Below are positions 1 to 13,739 of a stretch of 64,000 nucleotides of DNA, piece after piece. Each line of letters opens with the position of its first letter. The first letter of the stretch is position 1. The stretch is from Paramecium sonneborni (lineage: Eukaryota > Ciliophora > Oligohymenophorea > Peniculida > Parameciidae), in contig CAJJDN010000012.1 of the NCBI GenBank assembly GCA_905182985.1, forward strand, positions 69,857 through 133,856, read 5' to 3'. Both the position numbers and the translations under genes were made by a program. The notes under the pieces were generated by a model, which saw only the letters and a list, made by a program, of their open reading frames with translations, ran no database searches and was not told the DNA's origin.

Positions 1-223
1 ATAATTATAAAATTTTTAACTTGAAAATCAAGAAGGAAACTTTAAAATCTATGTGGATTCTTATTAATTTTATTTTAAAATAAATGTCTTTTCAATTATT
101 TCACTAAAGTCCTTACCAATATATGATGAAAAAATTGCTTTAATCATAAATGAGATATTTAGATAAGATTTTTTTTTAAATAAAAGGAATATCATTGTTT
201 CATGTAATTATACTTCTAGATTG
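1..223. other. left edge, coding strand unresolved
   Basis: Two competing code-6 reading frames cover this stretch. On the plus strand a frame is open from base 2 to a TGA at 299-301. On the minus strand an ORF of about 60 residues begins with a hydrophobic stretch near base 195 and stops near base 13. Neither has a recognisable domain. It could be the end of a neighbouring gene outside the window or another member of the RING-TM cluster that follows. Confidence 0.3.
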
Positions 224-1631
224 TCAGCATTAAGAATTATGCTAGAAATGAGATTAAAAATTGATATATTTAAAAAATTTTAATATAAATTGGTTAGGTG
301 AAGTAATTAGTTATTATTTTATAACAGGTGAATTTTATGATAGACTTTCATCAATATAATGTAAAGAACATTCATGCTTTGAGAGGAGATTTAATTTTTT
401 CAAGAATGGTTGCACTTATACTTTTTCCTTTAAAAGTTAGAGGTTGAATTTTTATTCTTTGTTTAAATAGTAAGTATCCAATGCAGATCTACATAATTGG
501 CAAACCTTAGATTATTTGATTAGAATACTTTGTTATTTTTCATCAATCTTTCTAAACTTCTAGAATGGAAAATACGATCTTAATATTTCATTCTTACAAT
601 ACTTTGAGATTTAAATGTCTCAAAACATATTGAACATATAGTTTCAGCTTTGGTTTAAGATATTCTATCTACAAGTGAAATAAATTATATAGCTATCATT
701 TAAATTCCAATTATTGCTTATTCTTAATAATATATTTTTCCATGTATTGGTTATTATTATGAATAAAAGGATTAAACCAAGAATTGATGCTAAAATAGAT
801 ACAACCAAAATAATTGAATAATATTATTCTTTCATATCTATTAATTAACTCTAAGCCTTTCAGTAGTTTCTTTACATTTGAAAGTTGATTCTTCATTAAT
901 GTATATGGTATTATTGTGATTCGAAGCAATTAATAAATGAGAAGAATTTGCATTGCAAATTATGGTATATTGTAATTCTGAATTAAGAATTAATTTATAA
1001 TCGTTAGTCTACAATTATAAATAATTGTAATCCATGAAAATAAGTGTTGTATTGTATGTCTGATGAAAGTACATCACTATCAAAACCTAAATAATCCTAT
1101 AAACATTAGCAGAAGCCTTTAATACAAATTCCTTAATTTTTACAGTTACTTAAATAGTTTATAAAATTACTCAATACAATAATCAAATCCGAATATATCA
1201 ATTGTTAATATCAAATTTGAATTAAATTTAGAATATATTATACCAATACATGAATTATTTTCTATTGAAAATTAAATATGATATAAAGAAACTAAATTTT
1301 GCACTTTCTTATGAGAAAGTATTATTTACTTAATTTAATTTCCTAATATGTAAGCATTATAGTATATAAGACAATTATAATCATGATAATTATCATGTTC
1401 AAAAAGAGTCTAAGATTTTTCTTTTTCATTAAAGTTTATCTAACAAATTGCTAATAAAGAAATATAGTTTGATTATTAAGTAAACATAACTTTGAGTTCA
1501 TTTTCTTAAATAAGTTTAATACAATATAAATTTAATGGGAAACTTTAAATTCCTATTGTTAAATTGAAAGAGTTTGAATAGACAATATCCTCAAGAATAG
1601 TTTGTATCAAAGTAAAAATAATTGAAATCAT
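224..1631 (-). CDS. RING-like single-pass membrane protein with lost zinc ligands
   Basis: First of three tandem paralogues. Start ATG at 1631 (MISIIFTLIQTIL) gives a signal-peptide-like start. An extracellular region follows with an EGF-like module (CKNQGIC then CQC), then a transmembrane helix (SIILVVSILASILGLILL) and a cytosolic RING-like domain. The RING keeps its first pair (CSIC) and last pair (CQLC) of cysteines, but the middle ligands, C-x-H-x2-H-x2-C in the neighbours, read Q-x-R-x2-H-x2-S. Two introns end in AAG (1149-1170 and 506-528); at least one more, between TM and RING, is needed and not placed. Stop TGA at 224-226. Probably a membrane protein of the E3 ligase family with weakened or lost zinc binding; E3 activity is doubtful. 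It could be an early pseudogene, though the rest of the frame is intact. Confidence 0.65.
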
Positions 1632-1675
1632 CAAATAATTAATCAAATTGAAAGCAACATAAATAATATTTAAGA

Positions 1676-3178
1676 TCATAAAATTATATGTTAATGAATT
1701 ATTGGGGAACAGGATGATTTTTTCTAACCATATAGTCTGATATTTTTTTGTGATTGTTCAGAGATTATCTATTTAGTAGAATTACTTGATTGGTATTAAC
1801 CATCTAATAATTCTGTATTAATAATTTTAGTCATAGTTTCATAGTTAAAAGAAGATCTACAGGTTGGACAAGTCTTATAATATATATTTTATAATGTTAC
1901 TTCATTCTTCTCTATCCATAAATCAACACATTCTACATGAAAAAAATGAGTACAATAAGTTACTCTAACTTAATCATCATTTTTATATTCCTCTAAACAA
2001 ATTTAACAAACTTTATCATCTAAAAGTCCAGGAAACTTCTTAATTACTTAATCATATAATTAAATTGGTAAATATTTGTTAATTAATTTTTCTTATTATA
2101 CTTTTTAACAGGTTGGAATTTATTCTGAATTAAGATTATTCATTCTTCTTTATGATTTACGACACTTACAGTAACAATAAATCAAAATTAATGTTATAGG
2201 AATCACAATCGATGTAATTATATAAATGATAGTGGTTTTTTCAGGTTCCTCATCTTAAGAGCCTCTGTATATAGTTTTATTCGTTGGTATAAAATAAAAT
2301 AAAGGTTGCAATTTTATAGAAAATTCTTTATTTATTTTTTATGTTTCTTGAAAACAATCAATTTATTATTAACGAGAAAGTTCCATGAAACTATCAAAGA
2401 AAAACTTCCCTCTATATATATATGGATTAAATGCTTAACAATCTAATAAATAATTATGTTTGTCTGTAAAATTCATATATATAACCTATAATCTATGGAA
2501 ATAATTTACTTCTAATTCAGCAGCGTTTATATAATAAATAACTTCTTATTTATAATTATCATTCGATAAGAATTGTAAAATATTAATACTACAGTCATCT
2601 CCAAAGTAGCCTTCTTAACAAATACATTAACCTTAAATACAAGTGCTACTTTATTTACATTCCCTAATTAATATTTAACATCATTAATACCATAAACAGG
2701 ATGACTTTTTTTAGATTCCAATATTTATTTTAAAGTCTATTTTCTATTCTGAGTAAACTACTATAAATGGTTATCTATTTTTCTCTTAAAAAATGATATT
2801 CATGTAAGTTTTGTATTTTTCTTGATAATCTATGACAATTTGTTATTTTTCTCTCTTGAAATCATATGAATTTAAGTCTGCAATACAATTTTATCTATTA
2901 AATATTGCTTTTATACCTTTAAATAGTGTCTAGGTTAGGTAATTAAGTAAAAGTAGTGTTTGCTCTACAAATCAACAATAATGGTGCATTTTATTAAGGA
3001 TAATTTGTTATTGATATCACTAGTTTTTCGTCAAATGATATCTGTTATTTGATTATTGCTTATGCTTCAATAATAATCTACCTGTTAACCTATCGATATT
3101 CCTTAATAAAAATTGAATCAGCAGAACAAAAAGTAAACAATAAATATAGAAACATTTAATTAAATCAATAATATTCAT
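1676..3178 (-). CDS. RING-H2 transmembrane E3 ubiquitin ligase-like protein
   Basis: Second paralogue of the cluster, about 476 residues after removing three introns (23 nt at 3059-3081 ending AAG, 22 nt ending TAG, 27 nt ending TAG); the length is then divisible by three. Order: hydrophobic N-terminus (MNIIDLIKCFYIYCLLF), ectodomain with an EGF-like module (CKQSSTC, CICQEGYFGDDC), TM helix (TIIYIITSIVIPITLILIY), basic linker, and a complete RING-H2 with CQIC, CTHFFHVEC and CPTC. Known RING-H2 domains of this type recruit E2 enzymes; substrate here is unknown. Stop at 1676-1678, 45 bp before the next paralogue's start. Its ATG overlaps the stop of the upstream gene by the sequence ATGA, so the start could instead be an internal one. 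Confidence 0.85.
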
Positions 3179-4901
3179 TTTTCTTATTATAAGCAGAGCT
3201 ACTAATTCACTAAATCTCCTTTGAAAAATGGTGATGGCGTGTTTTCCTTCATTTATGCTGCATTTGCAGAATCAGGTGAAGATGTTTCTAAAAATATGAA
3301 TAATAAACATTACATTATAATTATTTCAATCTTTATTCACGTTTTTAAATTTCAGCAAGTTTGTTTTCATCTATTTACATTGCATCCCCTGAAATTACTC
3401 CCAACTAATAAATTTATTCTTCTTGTCTTTACTGTATACGTTTTTTCTTTGTTAAATCATCTCTACAAAATGGACATGTCTATATTAATTTATAACTTAT
3501 TTACTTAATTTCTTCTTCTCCATTCATCGATGCACGTTGAATGAAACAAATGTAGACAATATGTTAATTTAACTAAATCTTATTTCTAAAATTCAACAAG
3601 ACAAATTTAACAATCTGAAATTTCAACTAATCCAGGATATTCTTGAATAATTTATTCATATAATTCTACTGGAATATAATCCTATTTAAAATTTAGATTA
3701 TATTTTCTTTTAGATGAATCCAATCCCGAATTTTAGCCATTTTATGGTCCAGTATTTATTCTTCTTGCTTTTCTTTGAAAATATATAACACATATAATTA
3801 TAAGCAATGCAATAATAAGAGCACCTAAAGCACCTGCCAAAATATAATATATTTCTAATCCAGAAGTATCTTCTTAACTGCTCTCAATGAAGAGTTTTAA
3901 TTCTACTTAGGTATTATAATTTTAATCATTTACTAATAATAATATTATATAATTATCCAAATTAAATCCTAACATTGATTCAATTTTATTTGTGTTTTCT
4001 TAACAATATTAAATATCATCCTTAGAAAATTTTAAAATTCCAGATGAAATTTCATTTTAATAAAATGAATTGCTCTAATAGAATGGTATATAATCTTTAT
4101 CACGTTGACATCCAAGATATGTAATTATTCTTGCACTTGAATTTACTTCAATTTATAATGATGTTGATTTCTCTTTCAAAGGGATAGTTAGAATATTTTT
4201 AAAAGTTTATTATTTCATTTCAAACTATAATTACAATCTTATTATACTTAAACTAAGCTTGGAGCAAATATTACAGTACTTTACAATTAACAAGTGCTGT
4301 CTAAATAGCCTTCATTGCATTAACAGAAAAGTATTTAATTACTAATACACAATCCATTATTGTTACATTAACTACATTATTTTATATTATAACTTATAAC
4401 ATTCTCCATTCTAAGAACTTTTTAATATAATATTATATTAAGCATCATCCGATGAGTAGATGTAAATTGAAATTTGTTTTTCGGATAACTTATAGATACT
4501 AAATTTATTATAAGCCTATTCGTTATCTTCATTTACTTGATCTGATAACACAATCTATTAAATGCGTTATGAATATATCATAGCATTGTTATCAAAAACA
4601 CATATTTTTCTAATTATTATATTGATGATTACTTGTTTGATTCTAATTATTATTTAATTGATTCAGGAGAGCTAACTATCGATTTTATTATTTATTAGTT
4701 TTTTGTGTTGCAATAAGCTAGAAATGGAACAGTTGAAAATGAATTGTTTTCTAGTATTATATTGATTGTAATTGACCCTTTACTCAATTCATCATAATTT
4801 CCTAGATCAATTTCTACAGCATTAAAGCCTCTAGTTCTGTATAGTTTCTTTGAATAAAGAGCATTTGTTTAAGATATCAATAAAAGTAGTACAAATATCA
4901 T
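3175..4901 (-). CDS. RING-H2 transmembrane E3 ubiquitin ligase-like protein
   Basis: Third paralogue. Start at 4901 (MIFVLLLLISQTNA) is a clear signal peptide. EGF-like cysteines (CNNNGLC, CQCNEGY), a TM helix rich in Ala/Gly/Leu/Ile (YYILAGALGALIIALLIII), a basic segment and a complete RING-H2 (CQIC, CLHLFHSTC, CPFC) follow. A 25-nt GTA-TAG intron splits the RING just before CPFC and is required for the frame. Other introns of 23, 23 and 26 nt are placed; one near the EGF module is implied by length but not located. The 26-nt intron near the end gives a polar tail rich in Ser/Pro and moves the stop to 3175-3177, overlapping the next gene's ATG. If that intron is not used the stop is at 3249-3251. 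Confidence 0.85.
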
Positions 4902-4946
4902 TAATGAAATTTTTAAAGATTTTATAAATATCGCATATTTTAATAT

Positions 4947-7541
<2,595 letters not shown>

Positions 7542-7573
7542 AAAATTAATATTTAATATGTATAATTATAAAT

Positions 7574-8180
7574 TCATGCCCCAATAGCTAATTTAGATCT
7601 AGCAACTTATTTTCTTGATTAACGAGCCACTTATTGATTATTTGTTTCCTTTTTAACATTTTCATCTTTTTCTGCAGCCCACAATTCAATATGTGCATTG
7701 GAAGACAAAAATGCTGCAATATTTTAATTTTTTACGATTAATTCTTCCATGTGCTCTATAGGTTCTACGTCTTCCTTTTTATGCTCTATTAACTTAAACA
7801 TGATTAATGATCAATTTTTCATTACTAAGATTCTTAACTTAAGCATTTGCAGCCAAATTTTGCAATAATGATAAAACAATTCTTACACTCTTTTCTGGCC
7901 ATCTTCCTATTTAATTATAATATATAAAAATTTTACCTTATGATCTGCCAAATTCTTTTGCTTATCCAGTTCTTCCAACTCCACCATTGAAACGAGTAAA
8001 AGGAACACATCTTTTGTGTTATAATACATCTTATAAGTATTTTAATGCTTATGCTAGTGTTTATCCTTTAATAGCTCTTGCTACTTCATAAGTGTTTTTA
8101 AAATGTGTTCTTAAATCACTTGCTTTAGCCTTACATGATTTCTTTGCAACAGCTGGCTCTCTTGCGTATTACTTACCCAT
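7574..8180 (-). CDS. RPL17: 60S ribosomal protein L17 (uL22)
   Basis: Large-subunit protein lining the exit tunnel. Start MGKQYAREP, then conserved segments [39 protein letters not shown] and AHGRINPFLSSNAH, as in eukaryotic L17. Two introns are needed for the frame: 30 nt ending TAG after FGRSQ, and 22 nt ending CAG inside the RINP segment. This yields 184 residues, the usual size. Stop 7574-7576. TAA and TAG codons occur at conserved Gln positions, which helps establish the code. Confidence 0.96.
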
Positions 8181-8236
8181 AAATATTGAAATCTTTTATT
8201 TATTTTATTTAAAAATTGTGAATATATATAATAAAT

Positions 8237-8669
8237 TCACTTTCCAAACGCATTTCCTAAATCAAATTTATTTGCATATTTTTAAAACAAATCCTTATCG
8301 TAATCTTATATTTTCTTTTTCATGTCGTGCTTCATATTCATATATTTACTATCTCCCATATATGTTCTTCTCATTAAATCTTAATTTTAGAATTCCTTAA
8401 AGAATTCATTGCTCGTTACCAAAAACTATCATACTAAACTTCACTACTTTTTTTTTTTTTTCAACTTCAGTATTTCCATTATCTTAAACTTTATTTCTAA
8501 AATATTCTTCTAATGTCATCCCATTATAACTATTTGGATTAAAATTTTAAGCAGTTCTGCTTTAAATTGCAGTACGATTTCTTTAAGAATTTTAACTTAT
8601 CATTCTTCTTTTTTCTAATCGAGAACACTTCGATGTCTCAGGTCTTTTTTCTATAATCTCTTCACTCAT
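8237..8669 (-). CDS. small basic protein, unknown
   Basis: 136 residues, start MSEEIIEKRPETSK, rich in Arg, Asn, Gln and Lys. A run of 14 A bases encodes a poly-Lys stretch just before a 22-nt GTA-TAG intron; splicing that intron restores an open frame to the stop at 8237-8239 (ending NKFDLGNAFGK). No domain recognised. It lies 57 bp from RPL17 on the same strand. The homopolymer is a likely place for sequencing error, but the frame works as read. A real short gene is more likely than noise because the spliced frame is intact and the composition is protein-like. Confidence 0.65.
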
Positions 8670-8735
8670 TATTTAATGAAAATATTAATATTATTACTCA
8701 TCTGTTAATAAATATATTCATAACCTTTTAGTATA

Positions 8736-9465
8736 TCACTATAATCCATCTTCTAATTCAACTCTTGGAGAATCTCTTTTTTAAGAGTTAGTTTATGTTT
8801 TTAAGAACTTATGTGAATATCTCATTTAACATCCTTTACTTCCCAATTAATTGAGAACCTAAATATCTTTTGTCCTGTAATCTATAATACCTAAATTATT
8901 CCAACTTATTATACCATTATTGATGATTAAGAGTATTTCCAACTAAACTTTAAGATTCGCTTGATTAATCTCATAATTATTATTTATACTTTACCTATCA
9001 AAATCTATTAAATATTTCTTTTTAATTCCTAAATACATTCTTCTTTATTAAACTAACCAACTATCTCTAGAATTTACTAATCTTTTTGATTAATAAATCT
9101 AATAATATATTACTCCATACCTTTTAGATGTCCTTTTTATGAACTCGATATCATAACTTCATAGCATAGAACATATAAACCATTAAATATTTGAATTCCT
9201 TAGTTGATATTTATTGCATTTTTAAGTATATTATAAATAAAATAGATTTTCTTTAAATTTTTTGAATTTGTAACATCCATTACTCTTCTAATCTAAATAA
9301 TAAAATTTGCTATCAATTTCTTTTTCATTTGCTTTTATTTTATATCATATCTTTTTTCTTATTCCTAAAACTCTTATTTTGAGAGATTATTATAATTTAA
9401 CTATTTATTAAATTAAGATACTTAAAATAATTTAAGTACTTTCTTCTTATAAATTATAAATGCAT
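8736..9465 (-). CDS. hypothetical protein, exon structure unresolved
   Basis: A well-formed coding frame runs through KQEFQEQEKRYDIKQKQ (coiled-coil-like), then KNLKKIYFIYNIL, GLYVLCYEVMISSSQKG and KRNIQQILIGKVQ. It switches frame near the 3' end by what looks like a 32-nt GTA-TAG intron, giving a tail SQKRDSPRVELEDGL and stop at 8736-8738. The start is uncertain: in-frame ATG at 9328, or a first exon from the ATG at 9465. No family recognised. It is sandwiched between the small basic gene and ALDH on the same strand, with gaps under 100 bp. Confidence 0.45.
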
Positions 9466-9535
9466 AGATAATTAAGTAGAAAAATATAAAGAAAATAATA
9501 AAATATAATTTTAATTTGTACAATAATAATGTTTT

Positions 9536-11140
9536 TCAAATATCAAATTTAACACCTTAAGCAAGAGGCAAAGTCTTACCAAAATTAATAGTGCATGTTG
9601 ATCTTCTCATATAAGTTTTCCATGAATCACTTCCTGATTCTCTACCTCCACCAGTTTCTTTTTCACCTCCAAAAGCACCACCAATTTCAGCTCCAGATGT
9701 TCCAATATTAACATTTACAATACCACAATCTGACCCTAAAGGACCTGTCCATTTATAAGAATTGCTTAAATTTGAAGTGAACAATGAACTACTCAAACCT
9801 TATGGTACATTATTATTAATTTCAATAGCTTGTTCTAATGTATCATATCTAACAATAAATAAGATTGGCATAAAGAGTTCATGTTATAAGATAGGGTGAT
9901 CAGCTTTAACTTCAAAAATGGTTGGTTAAACAAAGTTTCCTGGGCCTTCAATAACATTACCTCCATAAAGTAATTTGCCTCCTTATGCTTAAATCTCAGG
10001 TATAACTTTTTTATATTGTTCAACTTATGCTTTAGTATGTAATGGACCACATAAAGTATCTAGAATATACAAAAAAATGTTACCTTCATTTAAAGCATTT
10101 CCAATTTTAATGGTAGCATAAACTTTGATCATTTTTTGAATGAATGGATCTGCAATTGATTTGTGTAATAATAATCTTCTTAATGATGTACATCTTTATC
10201 CACATGTTCCAACAGCTGCAAAAACAGCAGCTTTTAATGCTAAATCAACATTAGCATCTTCATGAACAATCTCTGCATTATTTCCTCCTAATTCTAATAA
10301 ACTTCTGGCTAATCTACTAGCAACTTTTGCAGCAATGATTTTACCAACTTGAGTAGAACCTGTAAAAGAGACTAATGGAATTCTTTTATCACTTGTTATT
10401 GCTTCTCCAATTTACACACCATCTCCACAAATAGTGAATACAATACTTGTTGGTAACTAATAGAAATAATTTAATATTATACCCCATTTCTTTTAAAGAC
10501 TTCATGAATTATATTAGTACAAGCAATGGATGATAAATTTGTTGAGGGTGCTCCTTTCCAAACACACACATCACCACAAATTAATCCAAGTGCTAAATTC
10601 CAACCTAAAACAGCTACTGGGAAGTTAAATGCTGTAATAATGCCTATTACTCCTAAAGGATTCCATTATTCCATCATAAAATGTGATGGTCTCTCTGATG
10701 GAATTACTAAACCATATAATGATCTTGATAATCCACAAGCCATATCACAAATATCTATAATCTCTTAAACTTCTCCCAATCCCTCTGATTTTATTTTACC
10801 CATCTCTAATGAGACCAACATTCCTAAGGCTTCCTTTTATCTTCTAAACTCATCTCCTATTTATCTTACTATATCACCTCTTCTTGGGATTGGTAACTAA
10901 TCTAAATTTATTATCATATACCTCAGCCCACATATTTTTAACTTTCAAAAGCTCTTACATTCCTTATTCATATTATTAAAGTGTTCCTAACTTTACTTTT
11001 GCTATGGCTTCTCCAGTGTTTGGATTATAACTAGTTGTCCATTCACCATCTCCTACCCATGTTCCTCCAAGTGATGCTCCAAAGTTTTCGGCTTTTAAAC
11101 CAAGTTAGGCTAAGAATGGATATTTATCAAATGTTAACAT
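9536..11140 (-). CDS. ALDH7A1: aldehyde dehydrogenase family 7 (antiquitin-like)
   Basis: Oxidises aldehydes (in animals alpha-aminoadipic semialdehyde in lysine breakdown) with NAD. 509 residues after removing introns of 25, 26 and 24 nt, all GTA-TAG. Start [19 protein letters not shown]. Visible motifs: cofactor region [20 protein letters not shown], Rossmann segment [10 protein letters not shown], general base in LLELGGNNA, nucleophile Cys in GTCGQRCTS, and the C-terminal [20 protein letters not shown] and [16 protein letters not shown], which mark family 7. All key residues are intact. Stop 9536-9538. Confidence 0.95.
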
Positions 11141-11200
11141 TTACACTTTTATTTATGACGTACGATTTTTAATATTTATGTATTTATATAATAGTCACTA

Positions 11201-12622
11201 TCAAATCTCTGAATTAAACAATCCAAATCTTTCAAAATCAGATTTCTAAGGAGACTCTTCCGGTGATATGGAAGCTAAATTTTAAATCTAACAATTAGAA
11301 TTTGGGGTATCATGATCAAAGAATTTTAAATCCTCTTCTATCTTAAATATATTTTTAATATTCTCCATTCCTATCTAATTTATTAATACTAATTAAACTC
11401 GAGATAACTCTTAAATTAAATTATTAAAAGTGAATTTTGTTCTTGCTAATTCAATTAATTAATTGTATTTATATTAAAACATACTTAATTTTATTTCTAC
11501 TCCTTTATAATGAACTTATTTTACCTATCCAAAAAAGTTTTTTTTAATTTCAACTTGCTTAAATTATGGATAATAAATTTCAATTATTTAATGTAATATT
11601 GAACTCTCTAACATGGTTGTGTTAATCATATTAGATAGTATTTTCAATAACATTATCATATTTACTATAGAACCTATTTGTGCCAACACTTCTCCCAATT
11701 TGGGCATAAGTATAGTTTCATTTGTTTCTATATTGTCAATTCTAAAAACAAATGTACATAGCGAATCAAATTCAAATTTAGTATTTTCTTTTGTCTTAAT
11801 TGTATTCTATGCAAATTTGATTGACACTGATTATGTATTTACTTCATAATCTTTTATTACCTCAAATGACTCTAGGTTACTTAACAATACTCCATTATCA
11901 ATAGTTGTTTATTATTTTTATAAAATTACTTAAGAATAAAAAGGGCTGCTCTCTTCAAAAGCGAAGAATTAAGTTTTTTTAATTTCATCAAATTCTAAAG
12001 TTTCATAATTATATTATTATAGATTAATGGATAAAAATAGTAATCCATGATTTATGCTGAAGTATTCATCAATAGTTTATTGATCAGCACAATATCCTCC
12101 TTCATCTATCCAATCAGGACGACATTTTGTAAAAAATATAAAATATTACTTTATGTCTTCCTAATCTTCTTCTTTTGTTCCATCTACTTAACTTAAAACT
12201 AATTTCCCTTTATCTATTGTAACAACATTCTTATCACCATCTACTTATAGTGTGCTATATAATATTCTAGGTTTAGCAGCCACAAATAATCCAGATATCT
12301 CAACCAATACTGGCATGATAATGTTGTTTTCTAATGTGAACGGATTTATATCTGAGCTTAAATCGTAAAGAGTGAAAGAAATCTCACTTTTTTCCCATTC
12401 ATAAGTAGTGTATTCTATCATTCTTTGGGAACTTGTAACTTTTGGAATTAATTTTCCATTTATCCATAATTATATCACATATATGAAATATGCTAAACTT
12501 AGTATCATAATAATAATCGCTATCACTCCACTCTAAGAAGTCTTAAACTATTCTTATTGTTTTATTGTTTTCAATTTTATAGGAACTCCAAAAATGTCAA
12601 ATTTTTCTAAAATGGTCAACAT
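11201..12622 (-). CDS. ciliate-type two-TM membrane protein
   Basis: About 473 residues with no intron needed. Start MLTILEKFDIFGVPIKLK, first TM helix VIAIIIMILSLAYFIYVIQLW, a long external region with scattered cysteines (TKCRPDWIDEGGYCAD), a second hydrophobic segment (EVLAQIGSIVNMIMLLKIL) and a cytosolic tail with KFYYPQFKQVEIK. The same architecture and tail signature recurs in the gene at 51020-52335, so this is a family. I recognise the pattern as a common ciliate membrane family of unknown role but cannot name it. Stop 11201-11203. Confidence 0.75.
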
Positions 12623-12685
12623 TATTAAGACAGTTTCAATAATTTAATATAATTTTTAGTAAATATCTTGTTCTTATTTAAATAC

Positions 12686-13494
12686 TCAAATTCCAATTAT
12701 ATTTTCTACTCCTGCTTGTAATTATTAAATCAACTAAATTAATTTTGGTTATGTCTGCTCAATTGTTGATTGTGCAATAATCATTTTTGCTTAAGGATTT
12801 GCTTTTGGTATATCTATATTGACTTATACATTCTACTCTATTAAAATTATTGATTACTTTTGGTTCTATACGAATTTAATCATAAAATGCTCTCTTTTTC
12901 TTTATATCATGTTCTTCTGGAGCATTAACTAAACTACCTAAATCAACAAATTTAGATTTTATTTATTAAGTTGCAGCTGCCAATTTGTCCTTTAATTCCT
13001 TCTTTATTCTTTCATTTTCTAGTTATTTTTGCTGTTAGATTTTTTCTATATTTGACGCATTCCCTTATACATCATTTTATTTTATAGTGTCTTCCTTAAA
13101 TGACTATGGTTGATCCTTTATATGTTTTTGTTCTCCTTTAGTCAAAAATTTCTTTAAAGTTGGACATTATTCAACATCTACTATTTGAAGCAAAGTTTTA
13201 AAATAGTTCTATAATCCAGCCTTTCTTGTTGAAATAAATTCAGGATCTGTATTTCCAAAAAACTTTTTAGATGGAAAATAAGGAAGTTGTTATTTTAACT
13301 CTGAAGACAATTGAGCATGTAAATTATTCATATTTTTATATCTTTCTTCAAAACTCCATGACACTTTTGTTTATGTATTTAAAACCTAAGAATATACTTC
13401 CATATTATACTTAGATTTGATAGTAAACAATGTCTGATCTAGTTTCAGTGTTTACAATTTTCAATTAGTATATTGAATTATGTGCTTATTACAT
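12686..13494 (-). CDS. PX-domain protein (sorting-nexin-like)
   Basis: 249 residues after introns of 25 nt (GTA-TAG) and 34 nt (GTA-TAG). The N-terminal 130 residues form a PX domain: KVSWSFEERYKNMNNLHAQL followed by LPYFPSKKFFGNTDPEFIST and RKAGLQNYFKTLLQ, matching the phosphoinositide-binding fold (FPxKxxFG then R..L..Y). The C-terminal half is polar and Gln/Lys-rich with a predicted helical tail (QSTIEQTQPKLIQLIQQLQ). Probably binds PI3P on endosomal membranes. Its neighbour two genes away is a PI4-kinase, but a functional link is only speculation. Confidence 0.85.
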
Positions 13495-13739
13495 GTAAAT
13501 ATATAAATAAAAAAATTATAAAATGTCAACAATTCAATTCAAGGTTATCAATAACAAATGACAATTAATTTATGTATTGAGATTTCATAAACTTTCTAAA
13601 CTTAATAAAATGGATATATATTTTTATATTTTTTGAGTTCCATATATATTCATTTCAGAATAAACAATCTAATTATGATTAACAAAATTTCACAGTTGAT
13701 ACAATATTTTTATTCTATCTTTGAAATTAACATATTTAA

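Noticed and set aside
330..400. HECSLH-type motif on the minus strand taken at first as a mutated RING core
   Set aside because: The real RING-like domain lies upstream (CSIC to CQLC); this segment is in the C-terminal tail and the similarity is chance.
327..888. Long plus-strand code-6 frame of about 190 codons
   Set aside because: The minus strand carries EGF, TM and RING-like motifs in spliced frames here; with only TGA as stop, long chance frames are common in AT-rich DNA.
3221..3508. Standard-code ORF on the plus strand and many similar ones
   Set aside because: They are antisense or out-of-frame shadows of genes that appear when TAA/TAG are read as Gln; none shows a domain.
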